Notes under the pieces: generated by a model
Database searches by the model: none
The model's input: only the letters and a program-made list of their open reading frames with translations
What the model was told of the DNA's origin: nothing
Shown here: positions 9,719 through 23,000 of the stretch, in pieces
How positions within the stretch are numbered: the first letter of the stretch is position 1
How the letters are laid out: each line of letters opens with the position of its first letter
Assembly: GCF_025399195.1 (NCBI RefSeq)
Contig: NW_026252115.1
Coordinates: forward strand, 1 to 64,000
DNA from: Umbelopsis ramanniana AG
Lineage: Eukaryota > Mucoromycota > Umbelopsidomycetes > Umbelopsidales > Umbelopsidaceae
Direction of reading: 5' to 3'
Length of the DNA: 64,000 bases
Translations under genes and position numbers: made by a program

Positions 9719-12700
9719 ATGTCGAAATTCGGCTCTATCATAGAGGTTTTTCGACCCTATTTTTTTACGAATGCTGTGGCAGAAGGCGGATCCGATAATA
9801 CTGCTCTTATGCGACTTGAGGACTATGGTTTCACCTGGGCTGCCAGTGCCTCAGGAAACGCATCAGACGAAGGATTTGGCCCAATTTCAACAAGAAGAGA
9901 AGTTGATTTTACAGTGGAGTTTGAAAATAGGTAGGGCAAATTTGATAGATTTGACGCATCAAAAAGCATGAAGAAGGGAATACTGATACAAGCTCTTACT
10001 TTAGTGTGCTATTGATACTTCCAAATTTGATTCTATTCACGCTTGTAGCTATTAGTGCAGTTCGAAAAGGATTTTTATTGAAGAGATACGTAACAAAAGC
10101 CAGGACATCAACTAAGTCGACGAAGACCAGCAAAAACACACTCAATCATCAACATCAACTTCATCCTGAAGAAGTTGACGAGGAGCTCAAAGTCCTTCTG
10201 CCAGTTGATAACCATCTTTGGAGATATCGAGTTTTACTAGTACTTAAACTGGCCACTAGCGTTATCTGTGCAGCATTATTTTTGGCTTCTGCTGGAACAT
10301 CTGTGCTGAGTAATGCTGGTGGATCCAACATCTTTGGCTGTTGTGTATGTGCTATTGGAATGTTAAGCGCTTTCTACAGTTCATGGAGGCAACACGTTTC
10401 GACATGGCAGACTTCCATAACACTGCAGACTTACGGATTGCTAATGATATTTGTTCTATCAACTCGACTTCGAACAGAATGGATCCGGGAAGATAAGGCC
10501 AACGACTCTTTAGCAATCATCCTCTCCATCACACTGGCAACCTTGGTGATATGGACGACATTAGAAGTTATACCAAGGCTGACTTCAGCTAAAAGACAAA
10601 GCATGAGATTACCGCCTGATATGACAGCAAGCATATTTAGTTTGATGACGTTTCAATATGTGCAGCCACTTTTATCCAAAGGCTTCCGGTTACACCGCAA
10701 AGGACAGGATATGGACACTGAAATGCTATTTCCACTTCGCCCCGATCGAATAACAAAACGGATTGGCTCTAACCTCATTCAAGAGTGGCAACGACAATTC
10801 AATAAGCGAGGTTCAGGCAACATTTGGAAAGCCATTATTCGTCTATATTTACCAGCGACACTTGCACCTATGACTATCTACATGTTGTATACCGCCATCC
10901 AGTTCTCAAATCCAATGCTTTTAAACGGGTTTCTATCATGGATTGCAACATATGGAACCAATATGCCTGGACCAGTAAGGCTCGGAATAGAGTATGCGTT
11001 TGGGATGTGTGGCATAAGTGTCGTAACCTCTGCTTTATTCGCTGTTTCATTATTCTTCCTCAACCAAACAATTCTTACCATCCGAGGAGCAGTTATATCA
11101 GCTGTCTATCAAAAAGCTTTGCGATTGAGCCCAGAAGAATTCAATAAGAGAAGTATTGGCGACATCTCCAATCACATCAGTGTCGATGCTGAGTCATTAG
11201 TAGAAGGTGACTTAGCCATTCTGACCATTATTGGTCTACCTGTCTCCATGGCATTAGGGCTGTACTTCGTCTACCTTCAGCTTTCTTGGGCCGTTTTTCC
11301 TGGTCTTGCATGGTTCTTATTGATCTGCTTTGGAGTTCAAGGTCGAATTGGAAAACAGTTTGGAACAGCGATGAAGCTTCGTTTGCAGAACATGGATCTA
11401 CGAGTCTCCTTGGTCAACGAAAGTATCAGTGGAATCAAATTTGTAAAGTTCAACGCCTGGGAAAAGCCTTTTATCAAAAACATCTTGGAAATTAGGTCCA
11501 AGGAGCTTGATGCGCTCAAGCTGCGCGCCAAGGTGTTTGGAAAAATGATCTTAACAACTCAGCTCAGCAAGAATTGCACGCCTCTCATTATGTTCTGGAT
11601 ATATGTCATGGTCATCGCGAAAGAGGGAGAGGCCCTGGATGCCAACAAAGTATTTGTCAGTTTGGTTATCATTAACCTAATCTCGGTCAATATAGAAATG
11701 CTCTCCTTTGCGCTATCTTGGTTCTATTCAGTGCTTACCAGCATGAAGCGTATTCAAAAGTTCCTGAACGCTGATGAACTAGTTCAAGAAGATGATGACA
11801 AGAAAAGATTGCCTGGTCATGAAAATGAAGAAAAGGTATCTGAGCAGAAGCCCATTGTATTTCAAGATGCAATGTACACATGGTCAAAATCCGTAGACGA
11901 TGCCAAGTTCAAGCTGAGTATTCCTGAACTCACTGTTAACGACAAGGAATTTCTGGCTGTGGTTGGTCGAGTTGGATCCGGAAAGTCATCTTTATTGAGC
12001 GCTATACTTGGCAACATGTATCACCAAGAGGGACATGGTGCTATGCGCATTGGTCCAGTTGCCTACTGTTCGCAAAGTCCTTTTGTCATGAACGCTACTG
12101 TGGAAGAGAACATTTTATTCGGACAGCCATATGACAAGGCCATTTTTGAGGAATGCGTAGCGGCTTGCGCTCTAGAACCGGACATGGCCATGCTACCTGC
12201 TGGAATCAAGACAGAAATTGGAGAACGAGGTATTGGACTTAGCGGTGGTCAAAAAGCTCGAGTGGCACTGGCAAGAGCATGTTATTCTGTGAAGACAGGC
12301 TATACCTCGGTGATCATACTAGATGATGTTCTCAGTGCAGTCGATGCTCACACTGATATGCATCTTTTCAAGCACGTGCTTAGTAGCGACAGTGGTCTGC
12401 TTCAAGGCGTAACTAGGATTTTAGTAACACACGCTGTGCATCATATGGAAAAAGTGGATCGTATCCTTTATCTCGTTGACGGCAATGCATCTCAATTAGG
12501 CACTCATTCGGAACTTATGGCGTCAGAGGGACTGTATCAAACACTTATCAATGAGTTTGGTAGGTCAGAAGCAGCTGAATCTGCTGAGTTTGACAAAAAA
12601 GACCATGTAGCGGCGACTGGCGATACGGAAATGACTGAAGCGAACAAAGAAGTGGAAAATGGTAAATTAGTACTGGAAGAACAGATGAAATCTGGACGAG

Positions 12701-14517
12701 TGACGTGGAAGGTATATGCTCGGTTTATCGCTGCAGGAGGCGTCGTCAACTTCTTTGTGACCTCTGTAATACTTGCATTTCATCGGGCAATTTGGTTCGT
12801 TGGATACTACTGGCTTAGCAACTGGCTTAATCTGGTCAACCCCACGCACTCTCCTGCCTACTATTTGGGCATATATACACTTATGCAAATGCTGTCGGTT
12901 GTCTCTCAGCCTGGAGGCTACTATTTTGCTCTCAGTACCTTTGGCGTTAGATCCTCAAGAACTTTATTCGAACGTATGCTGAACACCATCTTCCGAGCAC
13001 CCATGAGTTTTTTCGACACCACACCTACTGGCCGACTTCTCAATCGATTAGGAAGTGACATGAACCAAATTGATATTTCCTTCAACGATAAGGTCTTCGT
13101 TACAATGGGACAATTCGACCAAGTAGCAGCGTCCTTGATAGCGACGGGAGTCGCTACACCATACCTCTTTGCACTTGTGCCTCCACTATCTGTAATCTAC
13201 TATTTCATCATGCTATTTTACCAAGCTACGGCAAGAAGCTTACGAAGGTTGGATGCTGGACGCACCAGAGCACCTATGTTTCAACATATCACTCATACAC
13301 TTGAAGGCATGCATACTATCAAGGCATTTGGTCTGACTGAAACATGGGTCAAGGAGTTTCATAAACGTGTCGACCTTAATCAACAATCAAAGCGCATGGA
13401 ATACATTCTCTTAGGATGGATGGCTTTCCGACTGGAGTCACTTGGTGCATTTTTGATCTTGGCCACTTCCATCTTTGTAGTCATTGCACGGAAGACAATT
13501 GCTCCTTCGGTTGCAGGCTTGGCTGTCAGTACTCTGATGAATCTAGTCATGTTCCTTAGTATACTGGTGCAAACCATCAGTGAGATGGAAATTGGCGCTG
13601 TTCATGCGGAACGCGTTTTGGAGTTCACAGAAATACCAAGCGAGGCACCTTTGGATCTACCCGGAGATGATGAGCTCAAGGAATGGCCCACAAAAGGAAA
13701 CATCCAATTTACAAACTTCTCTGCGAGATATCGTAAGGATCTACCACTCTCACTCAAAAATGTGAACGCAAAATTTGAAGGTGGAAGCAAGAATGCCATT
13801 GTAGGACGCACAGGATCTGGAAAATCTACCTTGACTTTGGCTTTATTCCGTATCATTGAAGGAACCACATATAGTCATAAAGACTCTGATAGCGAAGCCA
13901 CTGTTCCAAGCCCACCATCAACAGACTCTGAAAAAGGCTCACCGGAGCTTGAAGAAGTTGGAGGTACTGTAACCATTGATGGGGTTAACATAGCTGGTCT
14001 AGGTTTGGCTAAGCTGCGGTCTGAAATTGCCATTATACCTCAAGATGCCACCATGTTTGGAGGAACTTTGAGAACAAACTTGTCACCATTTGGTGAGCAC
14101 TCTGACAAGGAACTTTGGGATTCATTGGAAGCAGCAGGACTCAAAAAGCATGTTTCCGAGAACATGCAAGATGGCTTGGAAGCAAAGATATTACCCGGTG
14201 GAACCAATCTATCCAAAGGACAACTTCAGCAAGTTGGTTTAGCAAGAGCTATGTTACGAAAAGCCAAAATCCTAGTACTTGATGAAGCAACCAGTTCGAT
14301 GGACTTGGAAACTGACGCTGTTATACAAACTGCCATTCGGACCCATTTTGCTTCCTGTACAGTCATTACTATTGCACATCGTATTGCAACAATTCTGGAC
14401 AGTGACTACGTGCTAGTCATGGAAGCTGGATCAGTAGCGGAATACGGACGTCCAAAGGAGTTACTAGAAGACTCCTCAAGTCTTTTTGCTCTACTGGCTA
14501 CAGAAACTGGGCAGTAA
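9719..14517 (+). CDS. ABCC/MRP-type full ABC transporter
   Basis: Two exons: 9719-9930 and 10005-14517 (GTAGGG donor, TTTAG acceptor), giving about 1574 aa. The splice joins FENS to VLLILPN in frame. Five hydrophobic segments before residue ~250 form a TMD0 domain, followed by TMD1, NBD1, TMD2 and NBD2, the layout of long MRPs such as Ycf1 or ABCC1. NBD1 has Walker A GRVGSGKSS, signature LSGGQ and Walker B ending LDD, with Asp at the catalytic position, as is normal for the weak site of ABCC proteins. NBD2 has GRTGSGKST, the signature LSKGQ and LDEATSSMD. Family members export glutathione conjugates and other organic anions, often into the vacuole; the substrate here cannot be read. NBD2 carries an acidic/serine insert (TVPSPPSTDSEKGSPELEE) after Walker A. 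Confidence 0.93.
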
Positions 14518-16915
14518 ATTACCTACTTGAAAGACGTTTATGCATGTACATTTCCCAATCAAATACACGATAGACAAATTGTTTAAAAATATGATGTAAA
14601 ATATCCGGAATGTAGAAAAAGTGCTTCCTGTAGTATGTTAAATATGAATTACAATAAGAAATGCAATAATACACCTGATTTCTGCGGTGATGGGATGCAA
14701 ACTAGCGCTGTACTCTGTGATAGGGTATCAATTTCAGTTGGAATTGCCAAAATTAATTATCGGGAGCGAACTAAGAGTTCTCATAGTAACGATGCCGCAA
14801 TGTACACTGTGGTACATCCTTGCAAAGAACTCAAACGTATACTGGCGATCTAGCTGCTTGCGGGACCGCCTTATTGGGCACCTTGGTTTCACGCTCATTC
14901 CCTATATATCTGGTAAACCATAGAATGTTGCGTAGATCCCAATGCAACAAAATAGGTTTGCCTATATGGTAAGCGCTTAGTCAAGGAAGAGACGATGCGT
15001 GTTTGCAGTTTGTTGTTAAATGAGAAGTAATTTCGGAGCTTCTTTTCGGCCATACAAGTTTGTAAGAAAATGACTGAATTTGGTATAAATGCATTTGCTT
15101 CACAGCAGTGATCTTACTTGCAGGGTAAAAGTAAAGCCAGATCTGATTATGCACCTCTCCATGTGTGATCGAGTACTGTCTGTTCTGGTCCATTTCCATT
15201 ATTATTATGTGCCTTCTATTATTGTAACCACAAGAATTTGGAGCAGTATTACTTTAGCTTGTTGCAAACACGTAAAAAAATAATGTTGGTCGATTGCTTG
15301 TGCTCCTAATTTCAGCCATGGTGGCAACCAACGACGATCATGTACCACCACGGGGGCCATACTCTTGGCGCGGTGGTCAAACGTAAAACCTATTCGTCGA
15401 ATGACCGTAACATGAGAGTAATAGGAAGAGAATTTTCTTAAGGGCGATGTTCGATGGAGCGTCATGGTTTTGGTCGATAGAGAACAAAACGAAACGGTTG
15501 TGGTGGCTAAACAACACTGTTACTTTTCGTACATCCGTTGGAAAATTACAACATCATCGCGGTCCACTTCGTGCCCGAAAGTCCCCGTTTCGCACGGCTA
15601 GTGTTATCCTACGTCAATTAAGAGGAAATTTCCATTCTCGCAAGGTCCTTTCAAAGTTTGAGCACAACAGGGCTTCACGATGGCTTTTCTCTATCGCACC
15701 TCGAAGTAAAAAGATAAGGCTTTGAGTTTCCAAGGCCATACTGCTAAATTGCGCTTTAGTTGTCTAACGATAAGGCCCCATTTAATTTTATGCTGCATCC
15801 ATTTTAACCGAATTTCTATTAGTCAACTGTTCATGTTAACAATGTTTGATATTAAACCTTTGCAAGTTTTTGGCATGCGAAGATGGCAAAAAGACCCATG
15901 GTGTTGTATGCTGTTTTGTTACCATGAGAACCCTTTCGCTTAAGGCCTCATTAATGCTACCTTATACGTGCATTAAATTGTCGAGACACCCGGGAATGGA
16001 TCGGACCTGAGATCAATATTAAACCATAAGGAGTGAATATGAACAAATTTCTCTTAGCCAAAGCGGGTGTGCTACTAACTTGTGTTGCACAATTTAATAT
16101 CCATCGTAAAGCATCAGACCAAGTAGCCGAAGGAAACATTTATGTGAGTGAGAATAGCTATTCTTCCAATTTTATTTTCAAACCAATTCATGGTCCAAAT
16201 GTCTATTTTTTAGTGATCGACGGTCAATTATAAACCGGAATTTTTGAATCCGGTTTTGCGATGCACACCTTTTTGTCAGATCTCTTAGTACTCGTGACTG
16301 TGCGACCGACGATCGTTACACCTCTGTTCATCAGATATGCATAGTATGGTTCATATTACATGAAAATGGCACACTTGTGTTGATGATGTGGGATATTCTC
16401 TCATGCCTTTATGTTAGGGTTATCCATTTAGCAGCTTTTTTACCAAATGTGGATCTCTCGGCATTCCCATCACGGCAACACATACGTTAGACCTACAAGT
16501 GCAATTAAAGTTACATAATAAAAACCCGGCTTTCACGACGACCAAGATACTTGAGTATACAGCCATGGATCAATTAACGAAAAAGATGTGTGATTTACTA
16601 AGTAGTTCATGTAAAGTATTGGATATTTTAGCTGAACTCATGTCTCAGCTTTTAATAAGATAGTCAATCATAAACATTGGCCTATCACCACCCGGAGATT
16701 AAATGCTTGTAGTGCACATTCATTAACGTCAAGTCAGGTGAAAGCGTTCCTGAGCAACGCGAAACAAAAAAGAACTAAATTACCCAAATGGGTGTTGGGA
16801 TTGATGCGGATCGACCATCTAAAAAAGCTTGAGCGAAGTTGGAACGCTAGATGTATAAATACGAGACATTTGTATTGGCAAAAAGATCAAACTCAAAGCC
16901 TTCTAATTCTTTGAA
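14518..16915. other. 2.4-kb gene-free stretch
   Basis: No recognisable gene, tRNA or element end. Short frames at 15447-15725 and 15722-15943 have no family signature. A perfect 8-bp inverted repeat AAACCGGA/TCCGGTTT with a 9-base loop lies at 16232-16256. The last ~400 bp should hold the promoter of the protease gene. Confidence 0.4.
16855..16862 (+). promoter_or_regulatory. TATA box of the aspartic protease gene
   Basis: TATAAATA lies 54-61 bp before the ATG at 16916, a standard place for a strong inducible fungal secreted-protein gene. Confidence 0.55.
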
Positions 16916-18319
16916 ATGGTCCGTCTCTCCTTGGCTATCGCTCTGGCTGTTGCCGTCTTTGGTGTCTCCGCTGCTCCCACTGGCAGTGGCAAAGCTACCG
17001 TAGTCTCCCTTCCATTCTCTCGTGCTATTAGCTCTCCAAACTGGAAGCAGGCCATTACTGCTGACAAGAGTCGTGCCTCTCGCTTTGGTGGTAAATCCAA
17101 GACTGCTGAACTTGCTGTCGCCTCCAGCTCAGTCACCGCTGAAAATGTTGATTTCAGTTATGTAGCCAGCGTCAAAGTTGGTACTCAAACCTTCTCTCTT
17201 ATCGTCGATACTGGCAAGTAGATTAACATTTTGCTGTTCTTGGTTTCCTTGCCTAGTTCTAACCATCCTAAACAGGTTCCTCCAATACATGGGTTGGTGC
17301 TGGCACCAAATACGTACCCGGATCCACTGCCAAGAGCACTGGTGATACCGTATCTGTCAGCTATGGAAGTGGCTCTTTCTCTGGAAAGGAATACACTGAT
17401 ACCGTTACTTTGGGTACTTTGGTCATCACTGGTCAATCCATTGGTGATGCTACAAGTGCCACTGGCTTCTCTGGCGTGGATGGTATCATTGGTTTTGGCC
17501 CAACTGATCTGACTGAAGACACAGTTAGCTCAACTAGTGAAGTTCCCACCATCATTGACAATGCTTATTCCGAGGGATTGATCAGCACCAAGGTTTTGGG
17601 TGTCTACTTTGCCCCTCTCAGCGGCAGTGCTACAACTGCCAACAACGGTGAGCTTACTTTTGGTGGTGCTGATTCCACCAAGTACACCGGTTCCATTACC
17701 TACACTCCCGTTACCTCCACTTCTCCATCCAGCGTAAGTGATTTTATAATGAATTAAGTAGGCTCATACATATCTAACGTGCGATTCTATCTAGTTGTAC
17801 TGGGGTATCAACATCTCCAAGATCGCCTACGGAACCACAAGTGTTTCCACCGCCAGCCTTCCTGGTATCGTTGATACTGGAACCACTCTCATCTACCTCC
17901 AAACTAGCACTTACACTGCTTTGTACAAGAACATTAGTGGATACAAGCTTGACTCCACTACTGGTCTTGTCGTTATTCCTTCCAGCAGCTATTCCAGCCT
18001 CAAGAACATCTCGTTCACTATTGGTGGCACTGCCTTCACCTTGACACCTGCTGAGTACATCTTGCCCCAAGCTCAAGTTTCTGCCTGGGGAGGAACTGCT
18101 GGAAAGTACTACAGTCTTATTGGAGATCTTGGTACTGAGACAGGCTTGGACTTCATTCTTGGACAAAAGTTCTTGGAGAACTACTATTCCATCTTTGTAA
18201 GTTATTCTTTTCACACTCATTCATGGTGTCTTGGTATAGCCTATCTTCAATATTGATTAACCATTGTGCAATTTTAGGATACTTCCAACTCTCGCGTCGG
18301 TCTCGCCACCAGAGCCTAA
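16916..18319 (+). CDS. Secreted pepsin-like aspartic protease
   Basis: Exons 16916-17213, 17276-17733, 17795-18196 and 18279-18319. The N-terminus is a signal peptide (RLSLAIALAVAVFGVSAAP), followed by a short propeptide. The catalytic motifs are VDTGSSNTWVGA (rebuilt exactly across intron 1) and VDTGTTLIYL; the flap region has SYGSGSFSG. Intron 1 must start with GC (G|GCAAGT at 17213/17214): the GT nearby does not restore the motif. No cysteine is visible in the protein, so the usual pepsin disulfides are absent, which recalls polyporopepsin-type enzymes more than rhizopuspepsin. Likely role: digestion of external protein at acid pH. Confidence 0.93.
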
Positions 18320-18591
18320 AGTAAAGGAGCTGGTCTCTGGTCCATTTTTACGAACGATAGCTCGCAGTTGTTGTTAAATGTACTGCCTATTATTTTTATT
18401 GAAGGAATATCAAAATAAATTCTATGCTTGAATAACATATTATGGTGTGCACATGAAGTGAAAAGATTATGTATTGCACTGCATGGTTTGAAGTAGCCGT
18501 GAATTTTTGGTACAAAACCAAGGCATTTGCGGATTTTAAAATTTGCTGCCAAGAAGCCAAGGCTGAGCACTGATCTTTTTCTTGTCCTCCA

Positions 18592-19800
18592 ATGGTAGAT
18601 CACAAGCTTGACCCGTACGAGAATGACGATATGAGAAGCGCGAGCGCTCCTTCCGTTGATGATATCGAGCCTATTTCTGGACATTCCAGAGCACCGCCTC
18701 CGTCTTATAAAGTTGGAGCGGAAAGTCAAGAGCAACCGTCAAGCGCTTCGGCAATGAATTCATGGATCCGACCTTCACCCAACACCACCAATAATAAGCA
18801 CGTTCCCATTGAGGAGGAAGATTTAGAGAGTGACGATGTTGAAGCACCTTTACTTGGAAGTACAGTTGGAGACGTACAGGTGGATCCTTTCAGAGACCTT
18901 CCTCCTCCGCCACAATATTCACCTTATCGAGCGACATACAAGCAGAAAGGCAAAGGCGTCGTTTCAAGAGATGATCATATCAACGAAGATGGCGAGGCAC
19001 TCTATCGATTCTTGCTGGACCATAATTCCCCTCCAGCAATGGAAATCAAAGTTCATGGTAAACTAACTTTTTGTTTTTTTGGCGGCTCTCCAAGAGTTCA
19101 CGGACCAAACTCGATATTCATAAAGTTCGTTGATAGGTACGCATGATGTGACAAAGTGGAGAACAGAGACTCATCACAATTCGGATGGAACGACAAGAGA
19201 AGAACAACATCCGTATACGGAAGAAGTAGTGGATTTCGATTTTAAGATCGATGTATCTCAATATGTGTCGCCAGTATGCTCAAACATGTTCGTCCAACCA
19301 GACACCGAGACAGGACAGTCAAAATCCATTAGGGAGCTCTGCGATTCTTATGTTAGAGACGATGGTTTTTTCAAGGAGCTACAGATGCAAAAGTATATCG
19401 AGTGGAATTACAAGGAACTGACGCAAGGTAAAGGAATATACAGAGGCTCAGATTGTATGCGGATACGGCTAACATGATATATCTTTACATAGCTATTTTA
19501 TATGCGATGCGATGCCAAGGATATCATTACAATGTATCCATCACATTCCCGCTGCATAATTATCGCGTTACGGTCAAGAGCAAATCAAAATGGTCACAGG
19601 TGGCGGAATCAAAATGGGTGAAGGCATTATTGATCATCACCTGCTTGTGGATATTTGCAGTGCCTGCATACCTGATGTTGAGAAAGAGGTATGGTCATAA
19701 GGATCTCAAGAGTGAATGGAATATGACAATCAGCGAAGAAGAGTGGTATAGACGGCATGTCCATGAAATTTTGGGACAAGTAAAATATCGACAAGTTTGA
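18592..19800 (+). CDS. Conserved fungal single-pass membrane protein, function unknown
   Basis: Exons 18592-19057, 19137-19427 and 19493-19800, all with clean GT-AG ends and in-frame joins (VHG|THDVTKWRTETH and TQ|AILYAMRCQ). The first ~130 residues are polar and disordered, with PPPSYK, APLLG and PPPPQYSPY motifs. A compact domain follows (FDFKIDVSQY, RELCDSYVRDDGFFKE, YNVSITFPLHNYRV), then one membrane segment (WVKALLIITCLWIFAVPAYLML) and a basic tail. I recognise this arrangement as a widespread uncharacterised fungal family but can give no function. PPxY-like motifs could recruit WW-domain ubiquitin ligases of the Rsp5 type (inference). Confidence 0.75.
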
Positions 19801-20029
19801 TTGCAGTATACCAAGCCATTTTGTTCTTTTAATCTATGTAATTATAATTTTCAATACGTTTGTTTCACATAAAGACCTTCTGCTGCTTCATTTTTATTTT
19901 TGGCTGTCAAAGTTTCCAGGCGGAACGTTTTACCTTCCGATTTGCCCAAATTAGAAACACATAAAGTGATTACGAAGAAGTGTGAAAAAACCGAAAATTC
20001 CTTCTACTCCGTCCAGACCCGATTCTGTC

Positions 20030-23000
20030 ATGTCGGTGGGTAATGACCACCAAAGTCAAAATGACGGCCCAGCAGATTGGGCATTTCGCAAATTTGCCGA
20101 AGCCGGCCAAATTGCTGTAGTCCCTTCTCCCAATCCTGCCAGATCAAGTGCCCGAACGTCAAGAACTGGCACAGCTCAAAATACACCTTCCAGCCAAGAT
20201 ATCATGGATCAAAGAGGAGGGTATGTGAAATATTGATAACGGAGATGGCCTCAATGAGATACTAATAGTGCTGATGAATGGATAGGTACTTCGATCTTGA
20301 GGTCTTTGACCTAAACCCTGCAGATCCAACCCGTTTACATCGGAAAAGACATAACGATGCTTCACAAGATCGATCCAGAGAAGGTGAGCTGGAGTCCGAC
20401 CCGACGGAAAACTCAGGAGATGATAGTGGAGCTATGAAGAAAGATCGGCCCATTTCAACCAATACCACGAATAGCCAAATAACACCCAGTAGATCGCCTT
20501 CACTGGAAAATGTTCATCCTACAAGCGTCACTAGCGAATCATCCCCTTCTCCTCCTCCACCGATGAAAGCAAGCTCTCCGGCTATCGGAAAAGACGAGGT
20601 ACTTAGGAGAGCGGAGAAGACGAGCGAAGTAGAGTCAAGAAAAGCAAAGGTCTTAAAGATTCTGCATGAAAAGTTTCCTCGAAGAATTGTGCACAGAGTT
20701 ATCAAGACATCCTTGGCATACGCAACCTGTGTCATTCTATGCTCCATTGAAAGTATTGTCGTTGCAGTTGGACCAGCTGTATTTCTATGTATTACAGGTA
20801 GTCTCTTCACACATCCAGGAAGAACAATGGGTGCTCAAATCGATGCTACCATCACATCTGTGGTGGGTGTGGTACTCGCTGTTTGTTGGGCAACTGCTGG
20901 CATGGCCGCTTCAGTGTCTTACAATCGAACATATGCCGACGATCTTAGCAACCACCAAGCCGGCGTTGGTATCAATGCTGCTTTTCTCGTGGTTGGAATC
21001 ATGTTCGCTCAACTTCTCCGAATGCGTTTTCCCAAGTTTCAGTTCTTCTCACTGCAATTTATGATTGTGCAAATTTTCTGTAACACCAAGCTTATCAATT
21101 TAACGGCTATGGATTATCAAGGCGTTTTACAGTTCGGAATTCCTCTTGTACTCGGTGCTGGAGTCTCTTTATTTTACAACCTTGCGTTGTGGAGAGAAAC
21201 GGCTGTTGACGGTTTAGGTAAGAGCGTGATATGAAAGCCTAGATGTTGGTGATTGGGAGCTGAGGTCTTTGCATTCCCGATTACTAGGAAGAGCAATGCA
21301 CGACACTGTCAAAGGAAGCCAAGCTATGCTCAAGTTAGTCACAGATCAGTTCGAGCTGGAGTTCGACACTGAAAATATTGATGTTGATGCTGTGAATTCC
21401 ACGTCCGCCAAAATGAGAGCTGGCTATACCAAAATCATGACAGCCTACAAGGATTCCAAATACGAACTATCGCATGCTTACATCTCCCCTCTTAAAGCGA
21501 AGCCTATCTACAAATCTCTGAGTAGTTTGACCAAGCATTTAAGTATCTTGGGTGCTAGTCTTCGCAGTGAAAAGGCGTTATTCGAAGCCGCCTTAAATGC
21601 TTTCGAGCCGCACGATACAGAGAGTAGTGATGAGGACGACGTCATGTCCAGAGCTATGTCGGCTACCAACATGCATGCTGACCAAGTGAATAGAAACTCA
21701 AGGGCAGATCATTCAACCATTCCCAGTCGAGCTCAATCCCCGGAAAACGAATTTTATGATCAAAACCAGCTTACTGTCAACTCGATTGCTTCACTGAATT
21801 CCTCGCATATACCTCTTACCCCATACAGGCTGAAACCGCCAAAGAAGCGATTGAAGCAAATAGAATATGGCGACAAAGAACTGTTTGTAGCCTATCTTGA
21901 AAGCCTACGTGATCCACTTCTCACGCTGTCCAAAGCCTGTACCCGCGGTATGAATTGCGTTTCTGGCGGAATAAGCTACGAATGGGAGTTAGACGATGTT
22001 CGGCAAGATGGTACACATAGTTGGGCATATTACATCAGTCATGTTTTCAGAATTCGGAAAAAGGAGCCGACGCGAAAAGCCAGTAGTAGCGATTCTGTGG
22101 AAGCCCATTGCGACCGACACTGCGACTGTCCAGAACGTTTACGAGCCGCCATTGCAAGGTTTGATAACGATGAACATGAGCGCATGGAAACCTTGAAACG
22201 CATCAACAAGAAACGCCGGTTTGGACCACTGGACTTGGGTCTTCGAGAGGAAGTGTTTTTGGTCTTCTTTTTCATTTTCTGCTTGCGAGAAGTTGCCAAG
22301 GAACTGGGAAATCTGACCTCCACACTCAACGACATCAAAGACACGGTGGATAGAGGCAAAAATGGTGTAAGAAAGCGCCATTTTTATTTACCCAATCTAG
22401 TGGGGTCTAAGGGAAAATGGCGGAAGTGGGCCAGTTTCAGTTCGCATCAAGCTGTGAAAGACAAGGGTGGCCATACGTTACGTGAGTTGATAACAGGCTG
22501 AACTACGTATTGAGAAGATCTAATACCCCATACTGACACGTCTTGTATCTCACAGAACATTTCAAAGACAATCTACCGCATACGGCAACGTCAGAATTCG
22601 AAGATGAATATAGACTGACAACAATCCAAACCAATCTTTCTTCGAAAAACGGAAGAAAGAGGAGTCAATCGGTCGGCGCTCAATCGTTGCGGCGACGGAA
22701 GTCATCTGTGAACAAACGATTGCCTAATGCGTTGGGCGACCTGGATGAAGAGCATGGCTCAGAACATATGCTTCCTCCAGTGTACGATGGGTCCAACTAC
22801 AAAAGTCGAGAGCCTTCCATTATTTCAAACCATGAAAGTGGTCGCAGTGACATTGAAGCACCTGCAGTCCCTCCTCGTATGAAGATTCCATTCAATGTTC
22901 GAGTGCGCTTTGTTGTCTGGAGAATATCACAGGCACTATCATCGTACGAGTGTAAATTCACCATCAAGATGGCATTGGCTGTGTTTGTGTTAGCACTGCC

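Noticed and set aside
16232-16256. Hairpin that looks like a bacterial rho-independent terminator
   Set aside because: The window is eukaryotic nuclear DNA; an 8-bp hairpin is easily found by chance in 2.4 kb.
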